Positions 30,051 through 40,233 are shown, counted from the first letter of the stretch. The stretch: DNA of 64,000 nt from Bacteroidales bacterium (GCA_017417315.1 JAFPZK010000038.1:24102-88101); one strand, 5' to 3'. Numbers and translations are program-made. Notes: a model not told the origin generated them from the sequence alone.

Positions 30051-30083
30051 AAAAAGGCTGTCGTTTTTTGACAGCCTTTTTTC
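30051..30083 (-). terminator. Terminator of the alpha-2-macroglobulin gene
   Basis: GGCTGTC/GACAGCC stem with an A-run on one side and a T-run on the other, just past the alpha-2-macroglobulin stop on the minus strand. Confidence 0.8.
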
Positions 30084-30085
30084 TT

Positions 30086-33000
30086 TTATTCCACCTTTAC
30101 TTTTTGCGACGTTGAATTTGCCCTAAACTCCGGCGCGTACATACATTCTATCGTTGCGATGCCGTTTGTAAGGACGCCTTTATGAACTGCAACGAGCGGA
30201 TATTCAAACACATACGTTCCTCGTTGCATGAACTCGATGAAAAATTCCTCGCAAGCATCTTTCGTCGATTCATAATAGTAAAGTCCATCTTGATAGCGAC
30301 CGCCTGAGAGTTTGTTAAGGGGCTCGAACGCCGAAGAATGAACGTCCTTTAAGAACACATATTCAAGGTCGCGGTCGGTCGTGATGACAAAACGCGCTTT
30401 TAATTTGTCGCCTTGTTTGAGCGGTGTTTCGGGCGTAACAAGCGTTGCAACGTCCTGACCAAGAGCATCTTTCGTGATTTTATAAATCTCTTTGGTCAGC
30501 GTTAAACCGTTTGCCGTAGCCCTGACGTTTTCGTACTCCTCAAAATACTGCAAATACGTCGCTCCGAAAGCAATATGTTTGTTAGGATTAACGACTTCAA
30601 TGTCAGAAAATTCCGGCTTGATTTCGTTAGCGGCGAAAACTTTCTTAACGTATGCCGCACCCTCTGACGGTTTTTCTTCGAGCGTGAAACTTCCGATTTT
30701 TACCTTACACGGCTGTTCGTCGGTTGAAAGTTTGTCGCCGTTCATCAACAGAGCATAAACCGCCTCTGTTGTCGCACGTGTTGATTTCCAAGAGTTTGTC
30801 TGCTTGTGTTTTATGAGCCAAATTTTCAACTCCTCAACCTCGTGAGCCATCTTGAACTCAGAAAACGCTTCAATTATCATCGCCTGCGTTTCAATCGGCG
30901 AATTGTACCAATGATAACCGTTAAGATTCTTTGAATAATACATTCCGAACTCGTCAGAATTTTGAGCGTTATCTTTGAGCGATGCAATTATGTCTTTTGC
31001 AACAGACTGTTTGTCAAGACGTTGGAAAGTTGTCGCGAGCAACGCCTGAGCGTATAGAGAAAAATCCGTCCAATACTGAACCAATTTTGAAAGGAAGAAA
31101 TCGTATGCCTCGCGGCTCGAAGACGGCACTTTTTCGTCAAAGAAACTGCGGGCATAAAAATACTGAATGTCATAATATGACGGGTGATATTTTTCAAGTT
31201 CTTTTTTGCCCAAAAGTTTTTTGAGTCTGTCATAATCCTCTTTTAACTTCTTGTCCATAAACGAGATACCGCGTTTTGTCATCTTGCTGACATCGCCCGT
31301 ATTTTCTACCGCTCCCAGATGAATCAACCGTCCGAGACCGCAAACAATCTCCTGAGTTACAAAAAGGCTCTCTTTCATACCTTTGAACCAAGGCCAGCCG
31401 CCGTTAGAATACTGACCGTCAAGCAGTTTCTTGAAATAAACCGCATTAGTTTCATCAACCGCCTTAGAATTAAAGAGTTTTGCAAGTTTTTTCATTTGTT
31501 CGCCTTCGGTTTTAGCGTCCAAAAGCCACGGCGTTTCGTTCAACATAATCGACTTCAACTCCTGATTTTTCTCCAACGCCGACTTGAAATCTTCTTCTGA
31601 AAGCGAGTTATAAGTCTTTTCAAAACCCGGATTCGAGGTGATGATTTTCTTTGCTAACATGTTGGCATATAGGCAGTCAAAGATATAATCGAGACATTCT
31701 CTGTCCGTTTCTCTGAGGGCGGGCAGCGACATAAACGCAAGCCATGCCGGATTGGACGTAAATTCAAACGTAAACGATTGATTATCTTGGGTTTGCGATT
31801 GATTTTTCAGCGCGTTAACCATGAAATTTTTCGTCTGATTGCCTCTTATATAAAGTGTCTGCGATTCTGTTATGAGCGTTCTTGTCGTTAAAACGGGAAC
31901 GTATTTTTGACTTCCGTCGCTATGACCGTCCGAAATTCCGACAATCTTAACTATCACGGGTTCAGGACGTTTGGGGATTTCAAGCGTAAATTCAGCCGTC
32001 GTTGAACGGTCAGCGGCAACTTCAAAATCTTTGACCGTAGCATCAATTTTATAATCGCTGACGGGTTTTTGCGTTTGAAAATCAAGAATTTCGATTTTAA
32101 CTTTTCCTGCTAACTTTTCTTCCGTTAAATTACTTATTTTCACGGGGATAGTTATTTTGTCGCGCTCCAAAAAGAACCTCGGCAAATTCGGCTCAACCAT
32201 AAACGGTTTTTGCGTTATCAAATGGTTTTCGCTAAGAGTAAATTTGAGGTCTTTCGTATGCGTGAAACTTTTGAAATGCCATTTCGTAAGGCTCTCAGGC
32301 ATAGTAAATTGAATCGAAATATTGCCGTCAGCGTCAGTTACTAAATGCGGCTCAAAAAATGCCGTTTCAGAGAAATTTTCCCTAACTTTTACCTCGTCAA
32401 AGCCGCCTTCATCTGCCGCGCTTAAATCTGCCATTGCCTCTGCCGGTGCTTCTTCGTCTGCAACCTCTATTTTATCGTCCAAAACTTCGGCATCTGCCAT
32501 CGGTGCTGATTCTTCCATAACCATCATATTGACAGCACTTTTGCTCCTTGCGCCGAAAGCCATTTGTCTGTACAAAATTTCCTGAGGACGTCCGAAAGAA
32601 TAAATTTCGTGTCCGAACCAATTAATTTGCGGACTATAAGACTGTTCGTAATACGAGAAAGTGCCGTTGTATTTAATCACGCTTGCTGACGAGAGGCCGA
32701 AATAATGTCCTTCGTATGCTCCGCACGTCGAATTATAGTCGTAACAACTGAAAGACCAATGATTTTCGCGGATTGCGTCAAGGGATTCGTCGTAAAGTAC
32801 GGCTAACATTTCGGCGGTAACGGGTTTTTGCTTTTTGTCAATAATCTTTAACTTTATTGTTTCAGTCTGACCCGGCTCTAATTTGTCGCGGAACGTTTCG
32901 TATTTTACGTCAATTTTTTTGTTTGTAAAGGGTACGCTGACAGAATACGTTTGTTGATAAAAGCGGTTGTCTTTCACAAAGAAAAACCTTAAAGAAATGC

Positions 33001-36000
33001 CGCCGCGATATTCTTCAAGAATTGGAATTTCAATGGTTTTAGCGTTTTGACTAAGACGGAAATTCTGTTGCGTGGAAATCCGTTTGTCGCCGCAAAATAC
33101 TTCGTACCAACAATTTACGTCTTTCATTGACGTTCCGAAAATGAATTTTGCTTTTTCGCCCGGCTCGCGGCTCGGATAACGGTTTTGTGTCCAAAAATAC
33201 TTGTTGAAAGCCGTATTTTTGCAGTTTTCGGCAATCACAGTAAACCTTGAATCCGATGTAATTTCGTGATTTTGAGCATCTTTGGTTTTCAGCGTAACAG
33301 AATAGTTGCCGTCTTCCAAGTTCTCCAAAAATTGTAAATCAACTTTGTGCGAAGATTTTACGGTAAAGGTTTTCAAAACTTTTTCCTCTTCCAATTTGTA
33401 TAAATCGTTGTCAGACAGCGGATTAGCAAAGTTTTTTAGTTTCCGTACCGTAATCTCAACATCACATTCAACGGGTTGATAAGAGGCGTTGTAAGCGGAA
33501 ATTTTGAGGTCGCAGAATTTATCCTGACCTTTGAAATACAAATCTGACGAAAGAATACGCGATAAGAAAATTCCTGCATAACCCACTGTTTCATAATGAG
33601 TTGTTGATTGAGTTTCGCCGTTTATGTCTGTAACGTCAATTTTAACTTTATAGGTGAAAACAAGGTTTAAATCCTCCGGCAAAGTTTTGTCGGGTTTTGC
33701 CAAAAATTTAATCTTGAACTCGCCGTTTTCATCGGTTGTAACCTCGCCGTGAGCAACGGATTTTTCTTTCAAATCGTAACGGAAAAACCACCAGCCGTAA
33801 AATTTCGGAATCCTGACGACCTCGTATTTTACTTTTGCGTCCTGAATTTTTACGCCCGAATACGAAACCGCATTTCCTGACACCGTAACTTCCTTGTTTA
33901 AAGCGACTTGACTTTCTGTATCTTTTGTAAAAATTTCAAAAGTCGGGCGTTTGTACTCTTCCACGCTGAAAGAATGTGAGCCGTATAATCCCGAAATGAA
34001 AAACGAATAATTACCTAAAACACAAGAAGTTGGCAAATCAAACTTACCGTCAGCGGAGCCGAACTCGTTGAGAGTAAGTTCCTGTTTGTAAATTTCCTGA
34101 CGGTTGATGTCGCGGACTGCAACCGTAACTTTCTTTCCTTCAAGTACTTGAACGTTGTTGTCTTTTTTGGAATAACCGACAATCTTAAAATTTACCGTTT
34201 GTCCCGGACGGTATAACGCTCTGTCAGTGAAGATTTTACCGTAATTGTTCGTGCTGCTTTCGCTCGCCTCGGAAAAATACATACGGTTTCTGTCCAAAAA
34301 GTCGCTGCCTTTTTCTGCCGTGAAATTCAAGTTGTAACCTTTATAACCGCTAACGTCGCTTTTTTTGAAAACACAGTCGCCGTTTTTGTCGGAAGTCTTT
34401 GTGGCATAGACGTTAAACACCCATTTGTTGCCCTTGTATTCTTCGCCGAGAGCCTTGACGGTTGCGCCTTCAACGGGTAAGCCGGTTGTTCTGTCCAAAA
34501 CTTTTACCGTGGTTTCGGCGGTTTCGATAGTGCGCGAGGTAACTGTTATTAAATCAGTTATTTGGAAAAATTTGTAAAGAACTTTTCCTTGTTTAAAATC
34601 TTTGTCAGAAGAAATCAAAACGGCATAATATCCGATTTTTTGACATGGAATTTTGTATTCGCTTTCGCTTGACGTATAGTCCGCTTTTTTCTCAACCGAA
34701 TGGATAAAAGTCTGAACATCAGACATTGCCGACGAAAATTTATCCAAATAATTCGTCTTGTTAAATTCGGGACGGTCATAAAATTTCTTAGAAATTTTGC
34801 CGAATTTCAAGTAAATTTTGTCGGTGTTTCGGTGCGAGAGGTTTAGAACTATCTCCTTTGTTGAGGGAATATAATTTTCTCCATCGGCATCAACTTCCTT
34901 GCTTTCTATGTTGAGAATGAGGTTCTTAGCGTTGGAATTTTCGGGGCTGAGTTCGAGAATTTCCTCGGCTTTTTTATGTGCTTTTGTTTTCTCGCCTTGT
35001 CTTTCGTAAAATTTTGCAACCTCCCACTTTATTTTAATAAGGCAGTTTTTGTCTGAATATTTGTTCTCCATTTTCAGCAACGTTTCTAAATAGAGAGCGT
35101 TTTTTTCTTCCGACATCATTCGTCCGAGGTAATGATGAAGACGGTTTAAATCGTTATAAACCAAAACATTATCTTCGCCTTCAAGATGTGCTTTCAAGAG
35201 GTTTTGATGAATGAGAAACGCCTGATAAGAAGCCGAATTTTCCAATTCTTTTTCGTCTAATTTCAGTTTCAAAAATTCGTCCGCCGGGGCTAAAAGTGTT
35301 TCGTTATTGAAGTCAAATTCGTCGTCAAAAACCTCATAACGCGAAATGTCATTTTCAAAAAAATGTATTAAAGCGCGGTTCAAAACCAAATCATAAAGAG
35401 TAGGCCAAAGTTCTTCATCGGGTCTAAGACCTTTTATAATATCCTTATAATCAGCGAGTTTTTTCTCTTTTAGTTCTTTTTCGGGTTTGACGGACTCCAA
35501 GAAATGCGACTTAGCCGTCCTCAAAAGTTGAGCAGTTGAATACGTTTTCACGTTGCCGTCTTTGACATCGACATCGGTGCGTTTTGAAATCGCATAATAT
35601 TCTCGTTTGAGATAATTCATATAAATTTGACCGATGACGGAGTGCATAACGGCTTTGTCCGCCTCGGGGAAATCATTGATTTCCTTTTCCATTTTTTCGA
35701 GTTCGGGATAGAAACCGTCGTCCACTGTTTCGTTCTGATAATCAAGACTATAAATATAAGTTTTGATTAGTTGCGGATAGTTTTTTTCTTTTTTAGCCTT
35801 TGCTAAAATTTCCTTGACTTTTTTGTAAGCCTCGTTTTTTTTGTTTTTGCTTTGAAGGTTTTGAACCTCAGTCCAAAGTTCGGTGTAAGAAAATCCGCCT
35901 TCCGGCTTGGAGAATTTTTCCTTAAAAAAACTTCTTATATCCATGGTTTCTAAGTTGTTAGAATAACTATACACGGAAAAAAATATTCCGAGAGTTATAA

Positions 36001-36028
36001 TTGTTAATATTAAAGCGTATTTTTTCAT
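30086..36028 (-). CDS. Bacterial alpha-2-macroglobulin family protein, thioester degenerate
   Basis: 1980 residues with an N-terminal membrane or signal segment. A TPR-like helical N-terminal region (to about 380) is followed by macroglobulin domains (YRPGQTVNFKIVGYSKK is the typical MG segment), the A2M core (VTDADGNISIQFTMPESLTKWHF), and an alpha/alpha toroid (GQYSNGGWPWFKG). Bacterial alpha-2-macroglobulins trap proteases in the periplasm, often with a Cys-Gln thioester in CxEQ. Here the matching site, near residue 1445, reads ECLDYIF: Cys kept, Gln absent, so no thioester is expected. Many Bacteroidetes members of this size behave likewise, and a structural or chaperone-like role is possible. 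Single gene flanked by hairpins on both sides. Confidence 0.9.
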   Translation of the reverse strand: MKKYALILTIITLGIFFSVYSYSNNLETMDIRSFFKEKFSKPEGGFSYTELWTEVQNLQSKNKKNEAYKKVKEILAKAKKEKNYPQLIKTYIYSLDYQNETVDDGFYPELEKMEKEINDFPEADKAVMHSVIGQIYMNYLKREYYAISKRTDVDVKDGNVKTYSTAQLLRTAKSHFLESVKPEKELKEKKLADYKDIIKGLRPDEELWPTLYDLVLNRALIHFFENDISRYEVFDDEFDFNNETLLAPADEFLKLKLDEKELENSASYQAFLIHQNLLKAHLEGEDNVLVYNDLNRLHHYLGRMMSEEKNALYLETLLKMENKYSDKNCLIKIKWEVAKFYERQGEKTKAHKKAEEILELSPENSNAKNLILNIESKEVDADGENYIPSTKEIVLNLSHRNTDKIYLKFGKISKKFYDRPEFNKTNYLDKFSSAMSDVQTFIHSVEKKADYTSSESEYKIPCQKIGYYAVLISSDKDFKQGKVLYKFFQITDLITVTSRTIETAETTVKVLDRTTGLPVEGATVKALGEEYKGNKWVFNVYATKTSDKNGDCVFKKSDVSGYKGYNLNFTAEKGSDFLDRNRMYFSEASESSTNNYGKIFTDRALYRPGQTVNFKIVGYSKKDNNVQVLEGKKVTVAVRDINRQEIYKQELTLNEFGSADGKFDLPTSCVLGNYSFFISGLYGSHSFSVEEYKRPTFEIFTKDTESQVALNKEVTVSGNAVSYSGVKIQDAKVKYEVVRIPKFYGWWFFRYDLKEKSVAHGEVTTDENGEFKIKFLAKPDKTLPEDLNLVFTYKVKIDVTDINGETQSTTHYETVGYAGIFLSRILSSDLYFKGQDKFCDLKISAYNASYQPVECDVEITVRKLKNFANPLSDNDLYKLEEEKVLKTFTVKSSHKVDLQFLENLEDGNYSVTLKTKDAQNHEITSDSRFTVIAENCKNTAFNKYFWTQNRYPSREPGEKAKFIFGTSMKDVNCWYEVFCGDKRISTQQNFRLSQNAKTIEIPILEEYRGGISLRFFFVKDNRFYQQTYSVSVPFTNKKIDVKYETFRDKLEPGQTETIKLKIIDKKQKPVTAEMLAVLYDESLDAIRENHWSFSCYDYNSTCGAYEGHYFGLSSASVIKYNGTFSYYEQSYSPQINWFGHEIYSFGRPQEILYRQMAFGARSKSAVNMMVMEESAPMADAEVLDDKIEVADEEAPAEAMADLSAADEGGFDEVKVRENFSETAFFEPHLVTDADGNISIQFTMPESLTKWHFKSFTHTKDLKFTLSENHLITQKPFMVEPNLPRFFLERDKITIPVKISNLTEEKLAGKVKIEILDFQTQKPVSDYKIDATVKDFEVAADRSTTAEFTLEIPKRPEPVIVKIVGISDGHSDGSQKYVPVLTTRTLITESQTLYIRGNQTKNFMVNALKNQSQTQDNQSFTFEFTSNPAWLAFMSLPALRETDRECLDYIFDCLYANMLAKKIITSNPGFEKTYNSLSEEDFKSALEKNQELKSIMLNETPWLLDAKTEGEQMKKLAKLFNSKAVDETNAVYFKKLLDGQYSNGGWPWFKGMKESLFVTQEIVCGLGRLIHLGAVENTGDVSKMTKRGISFMDKKLKEDYDRLKKLLGKKELEKYHPSYYDIQYFYARSFFDEKVPSSSREAYDFFLSKLVQYWTDFSLYAQALLATTFQRLDKQSVAKDIIASLKDNAQNSDEFGMYYSKNLNGYHWYNSPIETQAMIIEAFSEFKMAHEVEELKIWLIKHKQTNSWKSTRATTEAVYALLMNGDKLSTDEQPCKVKIGSFTLEEKPSEGAAYVKKVFAANEIKPEFSDIEVVNPNKHIAFGATYLQYFEEYENVRATANGLTLTKEIYKITKDALGQDVATLVTPETPLKQGDKLKARFVITTDRDLEYVFLKDVHSSAFEPLNKLSGGRYQDGLYYYESTKDACEEFFIEFMQRGTYVFEYPLVAVHKGVLTNGIATIECMYAPEFRANSTSQKVKVE

Positions 36029-36068
36029 ATTTTGTCAGATTTAATTATATACAATGCAAATAAAGAAA

Positions 36069-36095
36069 ATCGGCTGTGGTATTGTCACAGCCGAT
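36069..36095 (-). terminator. Terminator after the Rpn-family gene
   Basis: ATCGGCTGTG/CACAGCCGAT, a perfect 10-base stem with a 7-base loop, right after the stop of the Rpn-family gene on the minus strand. The following T-run is interrupted. Confidence 0.65.
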
Positions 36096-36098
36096 ATA

Positions 36099-37037
36099 TT
36101 ATAAAGCGTTAATTTCTTCAATAGTTAAGCCGGTGTTTTCAGCAATAATATTGATGTCAATGCCGGCTTTTTTAAAGTTACGGGCAATTTCAATTGATTG
36201 CTGTTTTTTGCCTTCGGCTATGCCTTCTGCACGACCTTTTTCTTCTCCTGCCGCGTATGCGTCCGTTTCCGCTGTCCAAAACGCCTCTTTTTCGTTGCGG
36301 ATTGAATCAAGATGACGTTCATAACTGATACGTTCTGCCTTCGTCATTTTGAGCGTATTCAATTTTTCTTTGGCGGCTTGAAGTCCGGGAACCGTGGTGT
36401 CGCTCTTAATGCTGTTATTTTTGAGAAACTCCATCCATTCGCTCATCGCATCGGCTATAAACTTTTTATAAGCATTAATTCTTATCAAAAAATACTTCGG
36501 AAAAATATCATGCGCATATTTTGCCTCGTACTTAAACTTGCGGGTGTCGCCGTTTTTGATTTCTTCTAACGTCAATTCCTCGCGACGGTTGAGTTTAAGT
36601 ATATTGTGCGAATGTACACCGTAAAAGTCAGATTTACACTCATAAAAATAGTCGTCGCCTTCGCCGAGGTCATAATAAACAACGGAAATAGAAAATACTT
36701 GTTTTATGTTGCCGTACTTATCGCCGTTGCCTAATTGTTCGGTTATGGCTTTTGATACACCGTAGAGAATCCTCTCCAAATAATAAGTGTAACGTGTGGT
36801 TTGAACCTCAACGATGAAAATTTCACCCTTAGTGTCTTTTGCTTTGATGTCAACACGGTTGAATTTATCATCAGCATATTCCTGATTACTTTCGCTTTCA
36901 AGAATTTCTTGAATCTTGCATTTTTTACCCAAGAAGACTTCTATGAAGCCTTCAAGAATATCAAAATTCTTCTTGTCGCGAAGCATATTTTTAATCGCGA
37001 AGTCAAAGCGGACGAGAAATTCATTTTCTTTTTCCAT
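36099..37037 (-). CDS. Rpn-family / PD-(D/E)XK transposase-like protein
   Basis: 312 residues from ATG 37037 (37043 is also possible). N-terminal DFAIKNMLRDKKNFDILEGF and nuclease core NRVDIKAKDTKGEIFIVEVQ (D, then E-x-Q) place it in the PF12784/Rpn group: recombination-promoting nucleases once annotated as transposases. The C-terminal third carries a charged Gly/Glu repeat (EEKGRAEGIAEGKKQ), common in these proteins. The group is multicopy in gut Bacteroidetes; a second member begins at 63860. The longer reading to 37133 is rejected because a -7 element (37102-37095) would lie inside it. Confidence 0.85.
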   Translation of the reverse strand: MEKENEFLVRFDFAIKNMLRDKKNFDILEGFIEVFLGKKCKIQEILESESNQEYADDKFNRVDIKAKDTKGEIFIVEVQTTRYTYYLERILYGVSKAITEQLGNGDKYGNIKQVFSISVVYYDLGEGDDYFYECKSDFYGVHSHNILKLNRREELTLEEIKNGDTRKFKYEAKYAHDIFPKYFLIRINAYKKFIADAMSEWMEFLKNNSIKSDTTVPGLQAAKEKLNTLKMTKAERISYERHLDSIRNEKEAFWTAETDAYAAGEEKGRAEGIAEGKKQQSIEIARNFKKAGIDINIIAENTGLTIEEINAL

Positions 37038-37094
37038 AGTCATTGTTTTTATTTTGCAAAAATGATTATTTTTTCCAAAAAAACAAAATAAATG

Positions 37095-37102
37095 CAAAGA
37101 TA
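37095..37102 (-). promoter_or_regulatory. -7 element of the Rpn-family gene
   Basis: TATCTTTG on the minus strand, about 50 bases before the start codon. No well-spaced TTG is seen. Confidence 0.5.
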
Positions 37103-37162
37103 TTTTTTGAAAAAAATACAAAAAAAATATCAAAAAAAATTACAACGTAACAAATTGTTTTT

Positions 37163-37170
37163 TATCTTTG
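37163..37170 (+). promoter_or_regulatory. -7 element of mdh
   Basis: TATCTTTG 39 bases before the mdh ATG at 37210. Upstream is A-rich and lacks a clear TTG at the right distance. Confidence 0.5.
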
Positions 37171-37209
37171 CGGCACTATTTAAGTGAATTTCTTAAAAAC
37201 ACTATAAAA

Positions 37210-38154
37210 ATGAGTAAAATTACAGTTATCGGAGCAGGCAACGTAGGCGCAACTTGCGCTGATGCCATTGCACGCAGAGACCTCGCTACGGAGGTTGTTT
37301 TATTGGACATCAAACCCGGTATTTCAGAAGGAAAAGCCCTTGATATTTGGCAGACTTCTGCACTCGCAGGTTTCAACCACCAAATCAAAGGCGTTACTAA
37401 CGACTATTCGGCAACGACAAATTCTGACGTTGTAGTTATCACATCAGGCGTTCCCAGAAAACCCGGTATGAGCCGCGAAGACTTAATCGGCGTTAACGCA
37501 GGTATCGTAAAAAGCGTTACTGAAAACGTTATCAAAGCATCTCCGAATGCAATCATTATCATCGTTTCTAACCCCTTGGACGTAATGACTTACGTTGCTT
37601 TCAAGACAGCTAAAACCTTGTCAAGCAAAGTATTCGGTATGGCTGGTACATTGGATACCGCTCGTTACAAAGCATTTCTGGCTGAGGAAATCGGCGTTAC
37701 TCCTTTGGACATTCAGGCATTGCTCTTAGGCGGACACGGCGACACAATGGTTCCGCTTCCGAGATTTACCTCAGTAGGCGGCGTTCCCGTTACTGACCTC
37801 GTTGCAAAAGACAAACTCGAAGCAATCATCGAAAGAACAAAGAAAGGCGGCGGAGAGTTGACTAACCTTCTCGGAACTTCTGCTTGGTATGCTCCCGGTA
37901 CTTCGGCTGCTTACATGGTTGAAGCAATTATGCGCGATCAGAAAAAACTCGTTCCCGTTTGTGCATACCTCGACGGCGAATACGGTTACAAAGATATGTA
38001 TCTCGGCGTTCCCGTTATCCTCGGTAAAAACGGTGTTGAAAAAGTTATCGAACTTAACCTCAACGCAGAAGAAAAAGCATTGCTCGATGCTTCGGCTCAG
38101 GCTGTTAAGAAAACATTGGGCGTACTTGACACAATGAACGTTTTGGATAAGTAA
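37210..38154 (+). CDS. mdh: Malate dehydrogenase
   Basis: 314 residues. Rossmann GAGNVGATCADAIA (NAD binding), substrate Arg in GVPRKPGMSRED, catalytic His in GGHGDTMVP. This is the LDH-like (type 3) malate dehydrogenase, which interconverts malate and oxaloacetate with NAD in the TCA cycle or the reductive branch to succinate typical of Bacteroidetes. I chose ATG 37210 over 37168 because the family begins MSKITVIGAGNVG and the longer start overlaps the -7 element. A terminator follows, so it is a single-gene unit. Confidence 0.97.
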   Translation: MSKITVIGAGNVGATCADAIARRDLATEVVLLDIKPGISEGKALDIWQTSALAGFNHQIKGVTNDYSATTNSDVVVITSGVPRKPGMSREDLIGVNAGIVKSVTENVIKASPNAIIIIVSNPLDVMTYVAFKTAKTLSSKVFGMAGTLDTARYKAFLAEEIGVTPLDIQALLLGGHGDTMVPLPRFTSVGGVPVTDLVAKDKLEAIIERTKKGGGELTNLLGTSAWYAPGTSAAYMVEAIMRDQKKLVPVCAYLDGEYGYKDMYLGVPVILGKNGVEKVIELNLNAEEKALLDASAQAVKKTLGVLDTMNVLDK

Positions 38155-38180
38155 ACATAAGAGTTTAACTTAATTTTAGA

Positions 38181-38211
38181 GCGGAAACTGTAAAAAGTTT
38201 CCGCTTTTTTT
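38181..38211 (+). terminator. mdh terminator
   Basis: GCGGAAACT/AGTTTCCGC stem (38181-38189 with 38196-38204) followed by seven bases of T-run. Confidence 0.85.
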
Positions 38212-38240
38212 GTATATAACGGGATTTTTTTGTATCTTCG
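38210..38240 (+). promoter_or_regulatory. Promoter of the ornithine carbamoyltransferase gene
   Basis: TTG 38210-38212, 20-base spacer, TATCTTCG 38233-38240 (one mismatch). Start codon at 38263. Confidence 0.55.
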
Positions 38241-38262
38241 CGGCATAAAAATTCAGAAAAAG

Positions 38263-39267
38263 ATGACTACGGTAAATTTAAAGAACAGAAGTTTTCTCAC
38301 ATTATTGGATTTCTCAACTCAGGAAATCAACTATCTTTTAGACTTGTCAGCAGACTTGAAAAAAGCAAAAAAAACTCATACTGAGGTTAAACATTTGTCA
38401 GGCAAAAATATCGCCTTGATTTTTGAAAAAACCTCTACCCGCACACGTTGCGCATTTGAAGTTGCAGCCGCAGACCAAGGCGCACATACTGTTTATATTA
38501 CGCCGTCTGCAAGTCAGTTAGGACATAAAGAATCGGTTGAAGACTCGGCAAGAGTTTTCGGCAGAATGTTTGATGCAATAGAATACAGAGGTTTTGCTCA
38601 AACTACGGTTGAAACGTTAGCAAAATATTCTCACGTGCCGGTTTGGAACGGACTTACAAACGAGTTTCACCCGACACAGGCGTTAGCAGACTTGCTGACA
38701 ATGCGCGAACATTCGTCAAAAAAGGATAATGAAATAAAATTTGCATTTTTGGGCGACATTCATTCCAATACGAGCAATTCTTTGATGATAATCGCCGCAA
38801 AACTCGGCATGGATTTCCGTCTTGTCGGTCCTAAGGAGTTAAATCCGAGTTCTTCGCTCGTTGAAAAATGTCAAAATATTGCCAAAGAGACTGGCGCAAA
38901 AATTACTATTACCGATGATGTTGAAAAAGGCGTTAAGGACTGTGATTTTGTTTATACCGACGTTTGGGTTTCGATGGGAGAGGCGCACGACGTTTGGCAG
39001 GAAAGAATCGCTCTTTTGCAGAAATATCAGATTAACAAAAACGTTTTGGAACTGACCGGAAATAAAAACGTTAAATTTTTGCATTGTCTTCCGGCGTTCC
39101 ATGACATTAAGACAAAAACGGGAAAAGAAATTTTTGACAGATTCAATATTGATTGTATGGAAGTTACGGACGAGGTTTTTGAAAGTGAGGCTTCAATAGT
39201 TTTTGACCAAGCCGAAAACCGTCTCCACACTATCAAAGCCGTTATGGTGGCAACTTTGGGAGAGTAA
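38263..39267 (+). CDS. argF: Ornithine carbamoyltransferase
   Basis: 334 residues. Carbamoyl-phosphate site STRTR (in [13 protein letters not shown]), HPTQ, the ornithine loop WVSMGE, and the catalytic HCLP motif. It makes citrulline from ornithine and carbamoyl phosphate in arginine biosynthesis. The SMG motif points to ornithine rather than the N-acetyl- or N-succinyl-ornithine enzymes of many Bacteroidetes, which is mildly notable. ATG 38263 fits family length and promoter spacing. No other arg gene is adjacent, and a catabolic role (arginine deiminase pathway) cannot be excluded. Confidence 0.9.
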   Translation: MTTVNLKNRSFLTLLDFSTQEINYLLDLSADLKKAKKTHTEVKHLSGKNIALIFEKTSTRTRCAFEVAAADQGAHTVYITPSASQLGHKESVEDSARVFGRMFDAIEYRGFAQTTVETLAKYSHVPVWNGLTNEFHPTQALADLLTMREHSSKKDNEIKFAFLGDIHSNTSNSLMIIAAKLGMDFRLVGPKELNPSSSLVEKCQNIAKETGAKITITDDVEKGVKDCDFVYTDVWVSMGEAHDVWQERIALLQKYQINKNVLELTGNKNVKFLHCLPAFHDIKTKTGKEIFDRFNIDCMEVTDEVFESEASIVFDQAENRLHTIKAVMVATLGE

Positions 39268-39298
39268 AGTTTTTTTATTAAGCATATTTACCCAAGTT

Positions 39299-39338
39299 GA
39301 CGGTTGCAGCCTTAAAAAAGTTGCAGCCGTTTTTTTTG
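39299..39338 (+). terminator. Terminator after argF
   Basis: ACGGTTGCAGC and GTTGCAGCCGT pair over 11 bases with two G-T wobbles, followed by eight Ts. Confidence 0.75.
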
Positions 39339-39363
39339 TATATGTTGTAAAACGTTAAAAACT

Positions 39364-39394
39364 TTGCACATTTTATTATAAAACTTTACCTTTG
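39364..39394 (+). promoter_or_regulatory. Promoter of the DUF3108 gene
   Basis: TTG 39364-39366, 20-base spacer, TACCTTTG 39387-39394; start codon 39418. Confidence 0.7.
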
Positions 39395-39417
39395 CACTTT
39401 CAAAATTGATAATTAAA

Positions 39418-40212
39418 ATGAACAAATTAATCGTTACGCTTTTTTTGGCTTTTTTTGTAGTTGCGGCTAACGCGCAAAAAAAAACAGCCGCCGACATCTT
39501 GAAAGAACATAAAGTCAACACGGCTTTTGAACCCGGCGAGGAACTCATTTACGACTTGAAATACGGAATTATAAAAGCCGGTGAATTTTCCATTTCCGTA
39601 AAACTCGTGCCTGTCGGTTATGACTATTATTTTTATGTCATTGCAAAATGTTACACTACCGGTGTGGCGGCAAAACTCGCCAAAATTTATGACATTTACG
39701 AAAGTTATTTTGACATTGTAACGGGTTTGCCTCTGAAAGCCGTCAGAAATGTTACTGAAAATAATTATAAAAGGTATAACGAAGATTTGTTTTTTCAGGA
39801 TTCGAGCGTGGTTTATTCTATGAAAAGCGGTCGTCATCAACTGCCTGAAAATACGCTTGATATAATTTCGGCGTTTTATTTTTCGCGGAAGTTTATCTTT
39901 GACGAAAAATACCAAAAAAACGAGTATATGAACCTGACAACTTGGTTCAACGAAGAACTTTATAAATTTAAAATGGCGTATCGCGGAACTGAAAAGGTGA
40001 AAACGGATTTCGGAAAGTTTGAATGTCTGAAATTTTCGCCGGTTTTGGAAAACGATGCAACTTTCAAAAACGAGGACGATATGGTGGCGTGGTTTACTAA
40101 CGACGGAAATTACGTCCCCGTAAGAATCGTTCTGAAACTTCCGCTCGGAAAAGCAAAGTGCGAATTAAGAAGTTATAAAAATTTAAAAAATAAAGACGGC
40201 TTTTTGAAGTAA
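39418..40212 (+). CDS. Secreted DUF3108 protein
   Basis: 264 residues with signal peptide MNKLIVTLFLAFFVVAANAQ. The mature region (FEPGEELIYDLKYGIIKAGEF, then FYVIAKCYTTGVAAKLAKIYDIYESYFD, then FGKFECLKFSPVLEND) fits DUF3108, a periplasmic beta-rich family. Its role is unknown; related folds bind lipids or lipopeptides. I chose ATG 39418 over TTG 39406. Own promoter; 60 bases separate it from the next gene, which also has its own promoter. Confidence 0.85.
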   Translation: MNKLIVTLFLAFFVVAANAQKKTAADILKEHKVNTAFEPGEELIYDLKYGIIKAGEFSISVKLVPVGYDYYFYVIAKCYTTGVAAKLAKIYDIYESYFDIVTGLPLKAVRNVTENNYKRYNEDLFFQDSSVVYSMKSGRHQLPENTLDIISAFYFSRKFIFDEKYQKNEYMNLTTWFNEELYKFKMAYRGTEKVKTDFGKFECLKFSPVLENDATFKNEDDMVAWFTNDGNYVPVRIVLKLPLGKAKCELRSYKNLKNKDGFLK

Positions 40213-40233
40213 AAAAAGTTTTTTGTATATTTG
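40204..40233 (+). promoter_or_regulatory. Promoter of the polyferredoxin operon
   Basis: TTG 40204-40206, 19-base spacer, TATATTTG 40226-40233; start codon 40273. Confidence 0.65.

Noticed and set aside
37035..37133. Longer start for the Rpn-family gene at 37133
   Set aside because: A -7 promoter element sits inside the extension, and the extra residues are a hydrophobic low-complexity stretch not seen in the family.
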